Source: Amycolatopsis alba DSM 44262 | GTDB lineage: Bacteria > Actinomycetota > Actinomycetes > Mycobacteriales > Pseudonocardiaceae | Length of the DNA stretch: 64,000 nucleotides | Direction of reading: 5' to 3' | NCBI RefSeq assembly: GCF_000384215.1 | Contig: NZ_KB913032.1 | Coordinates: 2,807,665 to 2,871,664, forward strand | Shown: positions 8,607-18,086 of the stretch, in pieces | How the letters are laid out: each line of letters begins with the position of its first letter | Numbering within the stretch: position 1 is the stretch's first letter | The notes under the pieces: model-generated | What the model was told of the DNA's origin: nothing | The model's database searches: none | Seen by the model: the letters and a program-made list of their open reading frames with translations, nothing else | Position numbers and translations under genes: made by a program

Positions 8607-9701
8607 ATGACGCTTCGGACAGTTCTGGTCTCAGCCCTCGCAGCCACCCTGATCGGCGCGCCCGCCGCGCAAGCCGCGCCGAACGCGCCAGGGGATCTGG
8701 TCGACTACCGGCCGGTCGTCGCCACCGCCCCGGCGAAAGCCTGGAAACTCAACTACCGCTCGACGTCCGCCACCGGGAAGCCGAACACGGTGTCGGGCAT
8801 CCTGCTGGTCCCGCCAACGCCGTGGACGAAGGGCCCGCGACCGCTGATCAGCTACGCCGTCGGCACCCACGGCCTCGGCGACCGCTGCGCGCCGTCGGCC
8901 CGGCTGACGAACGGGTCCGAGAACGAAGTCCTCCTGATGAGCCAAGCGCTTTCGCGCGGCTGGGCTGTCGTCGTGACCGACTACGAAGGCCTCGGCACAC
9001 CGGGCACGCACACCTACGCCGTCGGCCAGTCCGAAGGCCGGGCCGTCCTCGACGCCGCCCGCGCCGCCTCCCGCGTTCCCGAAGCCGGGCTGTCCAAGAC
9101 CGGGCCGGTCGGCGTTTTCGGCTACTCGCAAGGAGGTCAGGCCGCGGCGTTCGCCGGCGAACTACAGCCCTCCTACGCTCCCGACGTCAACCTGGTCGGC
9201 GTCGCGGAAGGCGGCGTCCCGGCGGATCTGAACGCGGTCCTGAAGTTCAACGACGGCGGACCGGCGTTCGGCCTGGTGCTCGGCGCCGCTGTCGGCTACG
9301 CGACCGCGTACCCGGAACTGCCGTTCAACGACGTGCTCAACGCGAAGGGCGAGAAGGCCGTCGCGAAGGTCAAGGAAGCGTGCGTCGCCGAACTCGGCGC
9401 GGCGGCGCCTTTCGCGCGGCTCAACGACTTCACGACCGTGCCGAACGTTTCGTCCGACCCGCGCTGGCAGGCCCGGCTCGGCGAGAACCTGGCGGGCAAG
9501 ACCAAACCGGGCGCGCCGGTCTACCTGTACCACGCTTCGCTGGACGAACTGATCCCGCTTTCGGTCGGCAAGGGCCTGCGCGACCGCTACCAGGCTCTCG
9601 GCGCCGACGTCACCTGGCAGGAGTTCCCGCTGCTGGAACACATCGGCGGCGTCTCGGCTGGCGGCCCGGTCGCGATGACCTGGCTGGGCACCAAGTTCTG
9701 A
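8607..9701 (+). CDS. Secreted lipase/esterase, secretory lipase (LIP) family
   Basis: This 364-residue exported alpha/beta-hydrolase has a signal peptide ending at AQA (near residue 23). The nucleophile elbow GYSQGG puts Ser near 174; the likely acid is Asp near 313 (SLDELIPL) and the likely histidine His near 345 (EHIGG). The family hydrolyses acylglycerols or other esters outside the cell. I chose the ATG at 8607 because GGAG precedes it and the signal peptide begins there. The divergent TetR is the likely regulator. Confidence 0.88.
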   Translation: MTLRTVLVSALAATLIGAPAAQAAPNAPGDLVDYRPVVATAPAKAWKLNYRSTSATGKPNTVSGILLVPPTPWTKGPRPLISYAVGTHGLGDRCAPSARLTNGSENEVLLMSQALSRGWAVVVTDYEGLGTPGTHTYAVGQSEGRAVLDAARAASRVPEAGLSKTGPVGVFGYSQGGQAAAFAGELQPSYAPDVNLVGVAEGGVPADLNAVLKFNDGGPAFGLVLGAAVGYATAYPELPFNDVLNAKGEKAVAKVKEACVAELGAAAPFARLNDFTTVPNVSSDPRWQARLGENLAGKTKPGAPVYLYHASLDELIPLSVGKGLRDRYQALGADVTWQEFPLLEHIGGVSAGGPVAMTWLGTKF

Positions 9702-9752
9702 CCGGGAGCCGACGCCGGGGGCACGCCGCTGGGGCACGCCGCCGGCGATGAC

Positions 9753-9799
9753 GCGAAAGCCACTTTCGCAACCTTGAAGGTTGCGAAAGTGGCTTTCGC
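9753..9799. repeat. Palindromic repeat, GCGAAAGTGGCTTTCGC family, copy 1
   Basis: Perfect 21-bp arms (9753-9773 and 9779-9799) with a 5-base loop lie between the convergent lipase and ureD genes. Each arm itself contains the palindromic core GCGAAAGTGGCTTTCGC. Other copies are at 19665, 34182, 34492 and 51844. It probably acts as a bidirectional terminator here. Confidence 0.85.
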
Positions 9800-9836
9800 A
9801 ACGCTTCCCGTCGCGAAAGGGCGAAAGCCGCCGAAA

Positions 9837-10550
9837 TCAACCGGCGCCAGGGCCGTCGAACACCTTGAGCGCGGTCACGGCATCGGGCGCGAGCGAGGTC
9901 GTGAGCGTGCCTCCGGCCGCCAGTGGCGTGCGGGACCACCACTCGCCGGAAGCTTCGGAGACCGGAGGGCCGCCGACGACCAGATCGGTCGCCAGCACCC
10001 GCCGCCCGGCAAGATGCGCGAGACTGGAGTCCAAAGTGGAGTCCCCGATCTCCAGTGTCTGCCGCAGCACCGGGACTTCACCTCGCGTCACGTGCTGCGT
10101 GGTCACCAAAGACCCAGGCCGTTCACCTGCCCGCCCGAGCACGAGCACCTCACGCGTGTGCAGGTAGGCATCCTCCGCCAGAGCGGCCCGGAGCACGGCG
10201 GAGTGCCGGGCCCGCGCGGTCACGACGGTCGGCTCCGGCAGGTACTCCAGCGAGCCACCCGCGGCCACCTCGACGTCCACAAGGGACGAACTGCCCTCGC
10301 CGTGCGGGCCGGGGAGCGCGATGGTCGCCGCGACTCCGGAAAGCCGCAGCGAAGCACCGGGGCCGACGCGGATGGTCAGCTTCAGCTCGTCGCCGCCCAA
10401 GGGTGACGTCGCCGAGTTGACCAGGTGCACCACCGCCGTCGCACCGGTGCCCCGCTTGGGGAGCAGCGTGAGCGGCGCCATCGAGCGCAGCTCAGGCAGA
10501 ACGGTCCGGCCGCCCTCGAAGCGGGCGGTCAGCCGCGCGTGCGCTTTCAC
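9837..10550 (-). CDS. ureD: Urease accessory protein UreD (UreH)
   Basis: This 237-residue protein is the last gene of the urease operon. UreD binds apo-urease and, with UreF and UreG, forms the chaperone complex that delivers nickel and carbon dioxide to the active site. Recognisable parts are the beta-rich [20 protein letters not shown] start and [21 protein letters not shown]. The GTG start overlaps the ureG stop by two bases, and no Shine-Dalgarno is needed if coupled. It is shorter than many UreD proteins (about 270), as is usual in actinomycetes. Confidence 0.9.
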   Translation of the reverse strand: MKAHARLTARFEGGRTVLPELRSMAPLTLLPKRGTGATAVVHLVNSATSPLGGDELKLTIRVGPGASLRLSGVAATIALPGPHGEGSSSLVDVEVAAGGSLEYLPEPTVVTARARHSAVLRAALAEDAYLHTREVLVLGRAGERPGSLVTTQHVTRGEVPVLRQTLEIGDSTLDSSLAHLAGRRVLATDLVVGGPPVSEASGEWWSRTPLAAGGTLTTSLAPDAVTALKVFDGPGAG

Positions 10551-11254
10551 CCCGCGGTGACCGGGAGCAGTGAGCGGACCCAGTCCGCGACCGCGGGCGC
10601 GTTCGGAGTGTCCACAAGGGACTGCGTGATCACCGGAAGCTCGCCGCGCATCCGATGCGCGTCCGAGGTCATCACGTCCATGTCCGCATTGACCAGGTGC
10701 GCGATGTCGATCTTGTTGATCACCAGCAGATCCGCCGTCGTCACCCCCGGCCCGCCCTTGCGCGGCACCTTGTCGCCGCCCGCGACGTCGACCACGAAGA
10801 CCTGGCTGTCGGCGAGCCCCCGGCTGAACACCGCGGTGAGGTTGTCCCCGCCGCTTTCGATGATCACCAGGTCCAGTCCGGGAAAGCGGTCCTCCAGCCG
10901 TTCGACGGCGTCGAGGTTCGCGGTGATGTCGTCGCGGATCGCGGTGTGCGGGCAGGCGCCGGTCTGCACGGCCTCGATCCGTTCCGGGTCGAGTACCCCG
11001 GTCTTGCGCAGGAAGTCGGCGTCCTCGGTGGTGTAGATGTCGTTGGTGACGACGGCGAGATTCACCTCGTCGCCGAGCGCCCGGCACAGCGCCGCCGTGA
11101 GCGCGGTCTTCCCGCTGCCCACCGGCCCGCCGATGCCGATCCGGTACGCGCGGCCCGCCGTCGGCGCCTGGTCGTAGTGATCGGGTTCGGCGGCCGTCGG
11201 GTCGAAGTTGACCGGGTGGACGTGACCGTGGCCATGACCATGCTCAGCTGGCAA
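10547..11254 (-). CDS. ureG: Urease accessory GTPase UreG
   Basis: This protein of about 235 residues couples GTP hydrolysis to nickel insertion into urease. The P-loop is GGPVGSGKT, followed by CPHTAIRDD with the conserved Cys-Pro-His nickel-binding motif, ESGGDNL and the NKIDIA guanine motif. A histidine-rich N-terminus ([10 protein letters not shown]) can bind nickel. No in-frame ATG or GTG fits; the only well-placed codon is a TTG at 11254 that lies inside the end of ureF, giving an 11-base overlap. Confidence 0.92.
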   Translation of the reverse strand: MPAEHGHGHGHVHPVNFDPTAAEPDHYDQAPTAGRAYRIGIGGPVGSGKTALTAALCRALGDEVNLAVVTNDIYTTEDADFLRKTGVLDPERIEAVQTGACPHTAIRDDITANLDAVERLEDRFPGLDLVIIESGGDNLTAVFSRGLADSQVFVVDVAGGDKVPRKGGPGVTTADLLVINKIDIAHLVNADMDVMTSDAHRMRGELPVITQSLVDTPNAPAVADWVRSLLPVTAG

Positions 11255-11918
11255 AGAGACGCACCTCTTCCTTGTGATGCCGGGCGTGTGCCTCGGCGAA
11301 CAGATCGAGCGCCGGGGACCCCGGCGCCGGGAGTTCCGCCGGGTCGTCCCCCGCGACCTCGGCCGCGCGCAGGGAAACCTCCCGGACATCTTTCGCGAGA
11401 CGGGCCACGACGGCGTTGACGGCGAACGGGTCCAGCCCGAGCAGCCGGACAGCCGCGCTCGCCGGGCCGCTGATCGCCAGGTACGCGACCGCCATCGCCG
11501 CGTCGAACGGCACTCCGATCAGCGCGCCGACCACCACCGGATGATGCGGCCGCGGGGTTTCCTTCAGCAGCTGGGAAAGCATCGGCGACGGCCACGCCGC
11601 CTTGCCCGCCCTCGCCGTCCCGCGCCCTTGCGCGCGGGACGCCTCCCGCTGCGCGAGCGACGGTGTCCTGGCGTCGAGTTCGAGGTCGAGCCGCCGCCAG
11701 TGTCCACTTCGGACTCCTCGCGCGGCCGCATGTGCCGACGCCGCTGCGAACACCGCGGCCAGCGCGCCCGCCGTGCGCAGGCGCCCGGACAGGAACCCCG
11801 GCAGATCGCGTTCGTGCGTGATCAGCTTGCGGGCGACGGCCTCTTCGAGCCCGCCGGAATGGACGTGCCCGCCTCCGGGGAACCGGGAGTCGGCGAGGAT
11901 GAGCGCGGCAGTGTTCAT
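11244..11918 (-). CDS. ureF: Urease accessory protein UreF
   Basis: The 224-residue all-helical UreF protein bridges UreD and UreG in the activation complex. The start [20 protein letters not shown] is characteristic (ADSRFPxGGxxHSGG). Its ATG overlaps the ureC stop (ATGA), and its end overlaps ureG. The middle section ([22 protein letters not shown]) is arginine-rich. Length and order ureABCFGD match other actinobacterial operons, which lack ureE. Confidence 0.9.
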   Translation of the reverse strand: MNTAALILADSRFPGGGHVHSGGLEEAVARKLITHERDLPGFLSGRLRTAGALAAVFAAASAHAAARGVRSGHWRRLDLELDARTPSLAQREASRAQGRGTARAGKAAWPSPMLSQLLKETPRPHHPVVVGALIGVPFDAAMAVAYLAISGPASAAVRLLGLDPFAVNAVVARLAKDVREVSLRAAEVAGDDPAELPAPGSPALDLFAEAHARHHKEEVRLFAS

Positions 11919-13639
11919 CAGAACAAGAAGTACCTTTGCGCCATCGGCAGTTCCGTCACCGGCTGCGGCTCGATCAGCTCGCCGTCGACGTGCACGGCGA
12001 AACTGTCCGGCTCCACCCGGATGTCCGGGGTGGCGTCGTTGAGCACCATGTCGGCCTTGCCGCGGGAGCGGGTGTTCGAGATCGGCACGAGCTTCCGCGC
12101 GATGCCGAACCGTTCCGCGACACCGTTTTCCAGGGCTTCCGGCGCCACGAAATGGAAGCTGCTCGCGGCCGCGACCACCGGCGCGGCGCCGAACATCGGC
12201 CGGGCCAGCACCGGTTGCGGCGTCGGGATGGACGCGTTCGCGTCCCCCATCGCCGCCCAGGCGGGGAAGCCGCCCTTGAGCACGACATGCGGCCGGACGC
12301 CGAAGAACTTCGGTTCCCACAGCACGAGATCCGCGAGTTTCCCGATCTCCACCGAACCGATCTCGCGGTCCATCCCGTGCGCGATCGCGGGGTTGATCGT
12401 GTACTTGGCGACATAGCGACGAGCCCGCAGGTTGTCGGCCGCCCCGTCTCCGGGCAGCGCGCCGCGCCGTCGTTTCATCACGTGCGCGGTCTGCCAGGTC
12501 CGGATGATCACCTCGCCGATCCGGCCCATCGCCTGCGAATCGGAGCTCATCATGGAAATCGCGCCGAGATCGTGCAGGACGTCCTCGGCCGCGATGGTCG
12601 TCGGCCGGATCCGGCTTTCGGCGAAGGCCAGGTCCTCGGGAACGGACGGGTTCAGGTGGTGGCAGACGACGAGCATGTCGAGATGCTCGTCGAGAGTGTT
12701 CGCGGTGTGCGGGCGCGTCGGGTTCGTCGACGACGGCAGGATGTTGGGCAGCCCGGCGACCTGGATGATGTCCGGCGCGTGCCCGCCGCCCGCGCCTTCG
12801 GTGTGGTACGCGTTGATCGACCGGCCCCGAATGGCGTCCACAGTGGACTCCAGGAAGCCCGCCTCGTTCAGCGTGTCGGTGTGGATCGCCACCTGGACAC
12901 CGGATTCGTCGGCGACGGTGAGGCAGGCGTCGATCGCGGCCGGGGTGCTGCCCCAGTCCTCGTGCAGTTTGAACCCGCCCGCGCCGGCGGCGAGCTGCTC
13001 GCGCAGCGCGTCATGCCGGACGGTGTTCCCCTTGCCCAGCAACAGGACGTTGACCGGCTGGCCGTCCATCGCCTGCAGCATCCGGCCGAGATTCCACGCG
13101 CCGGGTGTGACGGTGGTGGCCTTGCTGCCCTCGACCGGGCCGGTGCCGCCGCCGACCAGCGTCGTCAGCCCGGCAGCCAAGGCGGTGTCGGTCAGCTGGG
13201 GGCAGATGAAGTGGACGTGACAGTCGATCCCGCCCGCGGTGAGGATCTTCCCGTTGCCGGACAACACTTCCGTCGACGGGCCGACGACCAGCGCCGGATC
13301 GACACCGTCCATGGTGTCCGGGTTTCCCGCCTTGCCGATGCCGACAATCCGGCCGTCGCGGACCCCGACGTCGGCCTTGACGATCCCCCAGTGGTCCAGG
13401 ATCACCGCGCCGGTGATGATCAGGTCCGGCGCGCCTTCGGCACGGGTCGCCATTCCCTGGCCCATGGATTCGCGGATCACCTTGCCGCCGCCGAACAGCA
13501 CCTCGTCGCCGCTGCCGGACGGCCCCATGCTGCGGTCCTCGGTGACCTCGATGAGCAGATCCGTGTCCGCGAGGCGGATTCTGTCGCCGGTCGTCGGGCC
13601 GAAGAGTTCGGCGTAGCGCTCGCGATCGATCGACGGCAT
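11918..13639 (-). CDS. ureC: Urease alpha subunit
   Basis: The 573-residue catalytic subunit hydrolyses urea to ammonia and carbamate in the cytoplasm. All expected residues are present with a constant +7 offset from the Klebsiella enzyme: nickel ligands His141 and His143, carbamylated Lys224 (FKLHEDWG), His253, His279, Asp367 (MSSDSQ), plus active-site-flap Cys326 and catalytic His327 (VCHHLN). The stop overlaps ureF and the start overlaps the ureB stop (both ATGA), so the whole operon is tightly coupled. Confidence 0.97.
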   Translation of the reverse strand: MPSIDRERYAELFGPTTGDRIRLADTDLLIEVTEDRSMGPSGSGDEVLFGGGKVIRESMGQGMATRAEGAPDLIITGAVILDHWGIVKADVGVRDGRIVGIGKAGNPDTMDGVDPALVVGPSTEVLSGNGKILTAGGIDCHVHFICPQLTDTALAAGLTTLVGGGTGPVEGSKATTVTPGAWNLGRMLQAMDGQPVNVLLLGKGNTVRHDALREQLAAGAGGFKLHEDWGSTPAAIDACLTVADESGVQVAIHTDTLNEAGFLESTVDAIRGRSINAYHTEGAGGGHAPDIIQVAGLPNILPSSTNPTRPHTANTLDEHLDMLVVCHHLNPSVPEDLAFAESRIRPTTIAAEDVLHDLGAISMMSSDSQAMGRIGEVIIRTWQTAHVMKRRRGALPGDGAADNLRARRYVAKYTINPAIAHGMDREIGSVEIGKLADLVLWEPKFFGVRPHVVLKGGFPAWAAMGDANASIPTPQPVLARPMFGAAPVVAAASSFHFVAPEALENGVAERFGIARKLVPISNTRSRGKADMVLNDATPDIRVEPDSFAVHVDGELIEPQPVTELPMAQRYFLF

Positions 13640-13932
13640 CAGGACTCCTTGCGCAATCCGGGCACCACGCGGTTCCCGGCCAGCGGGACGAGGTCGACTT
13701 CGCGTTCGACTCCCGGTTCGAAACGCACCGAAGTTCCCGCCGGCACGTCGAGCCGATGCCCTCGCGCGGCCTCGCGGTCGAATTCGAGTCCGGGATTGAC
13801 CGCCGCGAAATGGTAGTGCGAGCCGACCTGGACGGGCCGGTCGCCGAGGTTGCGCACGAGCAGCCGGACCCGCGGCCTGCCGGGGTTCAGTTCGACCGGC
13901 CCGTCGCCGGTGATGATCTCTCCTGGTCGCAC
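13639..13932 (-). CDS. ureB: Urease beta subunit
   Basis: This 97-residue structural subunit of the urease heterotrimer begins [18 protein letters not shown] and contains the family signature [18 protein letters not shown]. It starts with GTG behind AGAAAGG and overlaps ureC by four bases. It is separate from ureA, unlike the fused subunit of Helicobacter. Confidence 0.95.
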   Translation of the reverse strand: MRPGEIITGDGPVELNPGRPRVRLLVRNLGDRPVQVGSHYHFAAVNPGLEFDREAARGHRLDVPAGTSVRFEPGVEREVDLVPLAGNRVVPGLRKES

Positions 13933-13944
13933 TCGCGGCCCTTT

Positions 13945-14247
13945 CTAGACGATCGGGTCGTGCACGGTGACGAGCTTCGTGCCGTCCGGGAAAGTGGCTT
14001 CGACCTGCACGGAATCGACCATTTCCGGAACACCGTCCAGCACCTGCGCCCGCGAGAGGACCGTGCGCCCGCTCCCGACGAGCTCGCTCACCGTCCGGCC
14101 GTCACGGGCGCCTTCGAGGACGTGGTCGGTGATCAGCGCGACCGCCTCGGGGTAGTTCAGCAGGACCCCGCGTTCCAGGCGTTTGCGAGCTACGTCCGCG
14201 GCGACGTGGATGAGCAGTTTGTCCCGCTCCTGGGGGCTCAGGTGCAT
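13945..14247 (-). CDS. ureA: Urease gamma subunit
   Basis: This 100-residue subunit is the first gene of the operon. It has the typical [18 protein letters not shown] start and [21 protein letters not shown] core, and ends VTVHDPIV. The ATG lies about nine bases after a TGATAC on the minus strand, with no good ribosome-binding site in between, so a leaderless transcript is possible. No nickel transporter gene is in this window. Confidence 0.95.
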   Translation of the reverse strand: MHLSPQERDKLLIHVAADVARKRLERGVLLNYPEAVALITDHVLEGARDGRTVSELVGSGRTVLSRAQVLDGVPEMVDSVQVEATFPDGTKLVTVHDPIV

Positions 14248-14538
14248 GAGAAAGGTGTATCACCGGAAACCGTCCCGCGCCGGTTCTCGCAACACAGGAT
14301 TTACCTCGGCGACCGATACACGCAAAGTGAACGCCACCGTAACTCTTCGCGTACGAAGGCCGTTTTCACTGAATCGTTCTCGTAATCGTGACCGAAACCA
14401 CCACATCTTTCGATTGCCCCCGGACCCGACGTGGAGCAAAGTTTGTCCATCCGTGCGATGAGGCGCGCCTTCGCCGCGTATGTCCCGTCCACGCATGAAC
14501 ACAAAGCCGGGGAATGCGCATCGAAAGGTTTCACCACA
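14248..14538. other. Divergent ureA/citrate synthase promoter region
   Basis: This 291-base non-coding gap should hold the promoters of both the urease operon and citrate synthase. I see no clear operator. The in-frame extension of citrate synthase to 14431 is judged non-coding because it lacks homology-like sequence and the GTG at 14539 has a GAAAGG site. Confidence 0.5.
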
Positions 14539-15690
14539 GTGAGTACCTCCACGATCAGCACCAATCAACCGTCCGACCAGGTCGACGACGGTTTCCGACC
14601 CGGTCTCGAAGGCGTCGTCGCCTTCCGGACCGAAATCGCCGAGCCCGACCGTGACGGTGGCGCGCTGCGCTATCGCGGTGTCGACATCGAGGATCTCGCC
14701 GGCAAGGTGAGCTTCGGTGACGTCTGGGGCCTTCTCGTCGACAGCCGGTTCGGGCACGGGCTACCGCCCGCCGAGCCGTTCCCGCTGCCGGTGCACACCG
14801 GCGACGTCCGGGTCGACGTCCAGGCCGCGCTGGCCATGCTCGCCCCCATCTGGGGTTACCGGCCGCTGCTCGACATCAGCGACGAAGAGGCCCGCCACCA
14901 GCTGGCCCGCGCCTCGGTGATGGCGCTTTCCTACGTCGCCCAGTCCGCGCGCGGCGTCGGACAGCCCGCCGTCCCCCAGACACGGGTCGACGAGGCGCAG
15001 TCGATCACCGAACGCTTCATGGTCCGCTGGCGCGGCGAGCCCGACCCGGCCCACGTCAAGGCCATCGACGCCTACTGGGTCTCGGCCGCCGAGCACGGTC
15101 TCAACGCGTCGACCTTCACCGCCCGTGTCATCGCTTCGACCGGCGCCGACGTCGCCGCGGCACTGTCCGGCGCGATCGGCGCGATGTCCGGTCCGCTGCA
15201 CGGCGGCGCGCCGGCGCGGGTGCTGCCGATGATCGAAGAGGTCGAGAAGACCGGTGACGCGGTCGGCCTGGTCAAGGGCATCCTCGACCGCAAGGAACGC
15301 ATGATGGGCTTCGGGCACCGCGTGTACCGCGCGGAGGACCCGCGGGCGCGCGTGCTGCGCCGCACCTGCCAGGAGCTCGGCGCGTCGCGCTACGAGGCGG
15401 CCGCGGAGCTGGAGCAGGTGGCGCTGAAGGAGCTGCGCGAGCGGCGTCCGGACCACCCCATCGAGACCAACGTCGAGTTCTGGGCGGCCGTGATCCTGGA
15501 CTTCGCCCAGGTTCCGCCGCACATGATGCCCGCGATGTTCAGCTCGGCGCGCACCGCCGGCTGGGCCGCGCACATCCTGGAGCAGAAGAAGACCGGCCGC
15601 CTCGTGCGCCCGTCGGCCAAGTACGTCGGGCCGGAGCCGCGGAAGCCGGAAGACGTCGAAGGCTGGGACCTGGTCGTCAAGCAGTCCTGA
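14539..15690 (+). CDS. citA: Citrate synthase 2 (CitA type)
   Basis: The 383-residue enzyme condenses acetyl-CoA and oxaloacetate to citrate. The catalytic triad is visible as His186 (EHGLNAST), His260 (GFGHRVY) and Asp321 (VILDF). Length and sequence fit the short actinobacterial citrate synthase 2. The GTG start follows GAAAGG; translation from an upstream in-frame ATG would add 36 non-conserved residues. Monocistronic: divergent from urease and ended by a 23-bp hairpin. A methylcitrate synthase activity cannot be excluded. Confidence 0.9.
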   Translation: MSTSTISTNQPSDQVDDGFRPGLEGVVAFRTEIAEPDRDGGALRYRGVDIEDLAGKVSFGDVWGLLVDSRFGHGLPPAEPFPLPVHTGDVRVDVQAALAMLAPIWGYRPLLDISDEEARHQLARASVMALSYVAQSARGVGQPAVPQTRVDEAQSITERFMVRWRGEPDPAHVKAIDAYWVSAAEHGLNASTFTARVIASTGADVAAALSGAIGAMSGPLHGGAPARVLPMIEEVEKTGDAVGLVKGILDRKERMMGFGHRVYRAEDPRARVLRRTCQELGASRYEAAAELEQVALKELRERRPDHPIETNVEFWAAVILDFAQVPPHMMPAMFSSARTAGWAAHILEQKKTGRLVRPSAKYVGPEPRKPEDVEGWDLVVKQS

Positions 15691-15695
15691 CGCGC

Positions 15696-15748
15696 GCTGT
15701 GAACGGTCCGTTCCTTGCGAATTCTGCAAGGTACGGACCGTTCACAGC
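15696..15748. terminator. Long hairpin terminator between convergent genes
   Basis: Arms 15696-15718 and 15726-15748 pair over 23 bases with one T-T mismatch and a 7-base loop. The right arm contains the stop codon of the opposing tetR gene (15742-15744), so that gene's last codons form part of the stem. Confidence 0.8.
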
Positions 15749-16359
15749 ATCTGCGGGACCGAAGAATCGTGCCGCGCGGTCGCCGAGAGCATGGCCGTCA
15801 GCTGATCGACCAGCCAGCTGTCGAGCACCTCGCGAGGCACGGCGCGCTCCTGCAGCCAGCTCAGCAGCGCGCCTTCGACCACGGCGGTCCAGCACCGCAA
15901 CGTCAGCAGCAGCATCGGCGAGGGCTCCGGCACCGCCAGTGCGCCGAGGATGAGTTCGACGGCGCGATTGCGGACCTCGTCGATCGCCGCGTCCGTCTCC
16001 GAGGTCGCGATCACCGAACCGCTGCGCAACAGGGCGACATAACCCGCGCGGTAGTGGTCGGCGACGTCGATCAGCCCGCGGACGGCGGCCCGCAGCCGGG
16101 TTTCGGGCGGGCCCTCTTCCAGTCCGGCAAGGCCGTCGATGAGCCCTTCGGTGACCGTCTTCAGCGCCTCGACCTGAAGTTCCCGCAGGCTGGAGAAGTA
16201 CCGGTAGAACAGCGGCCGCGAAACCTCGGCGCGGGCGATGATGTCGTCCACCGTGACGAGTTCGGGCGCGCGCGAGCCGAACAGGTCCAGCGCGGCCCGG
16301 ATCAGATCCTCACGGCGCGCTTGGGGCGACATCCGGCGAGGACGTCTGGCGGAGGTCAC
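15742..16359 (-). CDS. TetR-family transcriptional regulator
   Basis: This 205-residue regulator has the helix-turn-helix LVTVDDIIARAEVSRPLFYRYFSSLREL near residues 35-62 and a C-terminal ligand domain. The GTG at 16359 overlaps the stop of the EphD-like gene (GTGA), so the two are co-transcribed; an internal ATG at 16332 is an alternative start. It is the natural candidate to bind the inverted repeat at 18065-18086 upstream of that operon, and so to autoregulate. Confidence 0.85.
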   Translation of the reverse strand: MTSARRPRRMSPQARREDLIRAALDLFGSRAPELVTVDDIIARAEVSRPLFYRYFSSLRELQVEALKTVTEGLIDGLAGLEEGPPETRLRAAVRGLIDVADHYRAGYVALLRSGSVIATSETDAAIDEVRNRAVELILGALAVPEPSPMLLLTLRCWTAVVEGALLSWLQERAVPREVLDSWLVDQLTAMLSATARHDSSVPQML

Positions 16360-18062
16360 GGGGTGACGTCCAGTTTCGCCGCGGCCCGCAGCAGTCCGGG
16401 GGTGAGCCGGGAAAGCACCAGCGCGGCCTTGGCCTCCGGGGTCGACGGCTGGATCGCCTTGTCCTTCTCGACCGCGCGCAGGATGTCGCGGGCGACCCTC
16501 TCCGGGCCGAAGCCGCGTTTCGCGTACAGCTTGCTGCTCGACTTCTGGCGCCGCTTCTGCTCGACGTCGTCGACGCCGACGAACCGTGTGGTGCTGGTGA
16601 TGTTGGTGTTCACGATGCCGGGGCAGATCGCGGTGACGCCGATGTTCTCGGCGGCGAGCTCCGCGCGCAGGCACACGCTCAGCGTCAGCACGGCGGATTT
16701 CGTGGTGGCGTACGCGGAAAGGATCTTCGACGGCAGGTACGCGGCGGCCGACGCGACGTTGACGATCTGGCCGCCTTCGGCCCGCTCCCGCATCTGCTCG
16801 GCGAAGACGCGGCAGCCGTGGATGACACCCCACAGGTTCACGTCGATGAGGCGTTCCCAGTCCTTGACCGTCGTGTCGAGGAACGGGCCGGACAGGCCGA
16901 TCCCCGCGTTGTTGATGACGATGTCCGGGACGCCGAACTCTTCCTTGACCTGCTGGGCGAACTTCTCGACCGCTTCGGCGTCGGATGAGTCCACTGTGTA
17001 CTCGCCGACGGTGACACCCTTGTCCCGCAGTAGCTTCGCGGTGTCCGCGGCGGCAGTGCCGTTGATGTCGGTGATGACGAGATCGGCGCCCCTGTCCGCG
17101 AACGCGAGAGCCGTCGCGCGGCCGATCCCGCTGCCCGCGCCGGTGATCAGGACGAGCTTGTGCGCGAAACCGCCCTCACGGGCTTGCTTGAGCGCACGGC
17201 TCTCCTCGCCACCTTCGACGTGATCGATCAGCTCGGCCGTGGCTGTCGCGATCACCTGCGGCTTCTCGCGGACCACCCAGTGCGTGCCGACGATCCGGCG
17301 GACGCGCAGATCCGGCGCCCAGCGCTCGATCTCGGTCTGCAGCGGTGTCGTGACGAACTTGTCCCCGGTGGGCGCGAGCACCTGGACCGGGATTTCGGCG
17401 TTGCGCGGCTTCGGCCGGGAGAGCCGGGTGAACATGTTGGCACGGTAGAGGTTGAGCCCGAAAAGGCCATCCGAAGTGGATGGTGCGGCGGCCGCGGGAT
17501 CCATCCGGCCGATCAGCGCGCCCATCGCCCCGGTACGCCACAGCAGCTGCGGGATCAGCGGGATCTGGAAGCCGAGGATGTACGTCGAGTGCGCCCCCTG
17601 CGCGAGCGCGTTCTTGAGCCGTTTGGGGCTCGGGCGCAGCTGAGCGCGGAACCACGCGCCGGCGTGGTCGAGGCTGGGACCGGAGATCGACGTGAACGAC
17701 GCGAGCCGTCCGCGCAGCCTGTCCCCGGTGACGGAATGCCAGGTCTGGATGGAGCCCCAGTCGTGCGCGAGCAGGTGGACCTTGCCTTCGGGCTGGACCT
17801 CGTCGACGACCGCGGCGAGGTCATCGGACAACTGGTCCAGTTTGTAGGACCTTCGTCCCGAAGGCTTGTCCGAGCGGCCCGCGCCGCGGACGTCGTAGAC
17901 GACGACCCGGAAACGTCGCTCCAGCAGGGCGGCGACACCGTCCCACATGGACCCGTTGTCCGGGTAACCGTGGACGAGCACCACCGTCGGCGCGTCGTCG
18001 ACACCGGTCACCCGGACCGAGAGGCGGACACCGTCGCTGGCCGTCACCCACGTATGAGACAT
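16356..18062 (-). CDS. EphD-like fusion: alpha/beta-hydrolase plus short-chain dehydrogenase
   Basis: The 568-residue protein has two domains. The N-terminal half is an epoxide-hydrolase-type alpha/beta fold: HGYPDNGSMW oxyanion region, nucleophile Asp101 in AHDWGS, and His261 in GTHWVVREKP. The C-terminal half is an SDR: TGAGSGIG (307-314), NNAG (384-387) and Ser438/Tyr451/Lys455 catalytic residues. Mycobacterial EphD has this same architecture and acts on mycolic-acid-related lipids; Amycolatopsis-type bacteria lack mycolates, so the substrate here must differ. An aspartate nucleophile favours epoxide or halide hydrolysis over ester cleavage. Confidence 0.88.
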   Translation of the reverse strand: MSHTWVTASDGVRLSVRVTGVDDAPTVVLVHGYPDNGSMWDGVAALLERRFRVVVYDVRGAGRSDKPSGRRSYKLDQLSDDLAAVVDEVQPEGKVHLLAHDWGSIQTWHSVTGDRLRGRLASFTSISGPSLDHAGAWFRAQLRPSPKRLKNALAQGAHSTYILGFQIPLIPQLLWRTGAMGALIGRMDPAAAAPSTSDGLFGLNLYRANMFTRLSRPKPRNAEIPVQVLAPTGDKFVTTPLQTEIERWAPDLRVRRIVGTHWVVREKPQVIATATAELIDHVEGGEESRALKQAREGGFAHKLVLITGAGSGIGRATALAFADRGADLVITDINGTAAADTAKLLRDKGVTVGEYTVDSSDAEAVEKFAQQVKEEFGVPDIVINNAGIGLSGPFLDTTVKDWERLIDVNLWGVIHGCRVFAEQMRERAEGGQIVNVASAAAYLPSKILSAYATTKSAVLTLSVCLRAELAAENIGVTAICPGIVNTNITSTTRFVGVDDVEQKRRQKSSSKLYAKRGFGPERVARDILRAVEKDKAIQPSTPEAKAALVLSRLTPGLLRAAAKLDVTP

Positions 18063-18064
18063 AA

Positions 18065-18086
18065 TGTCATGTTAGACAACATGTCA
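18065..18086 (-). promoter_or_regulatory. Inverted-repeat operator before the EphD-like operon
   Basis: TGTCATGTT-AGAC-AACATGTCA is a 22-base dyad ending three bases from the EphD-like start and overlapping the stop of the upstream MFS gene. On the minus strand TTGACA (18087-18082) and TTATGT spaced by 17 bases look like -35/-10 elements embedding it. It is the likely site of the TetR encoded downstream. Confidence 0.55.

Noticed and set aside
14230..14270. Confident ureA promoter
   Set aside because: A TGATAC lies close to the start but no -35 is present at 16-18 bases.
14248..14538. Riboswitch or attenuator before citrate synthase or urease
   Set aside because: No conserved riboswitch motif or terminator/antiterminator pair was seen.
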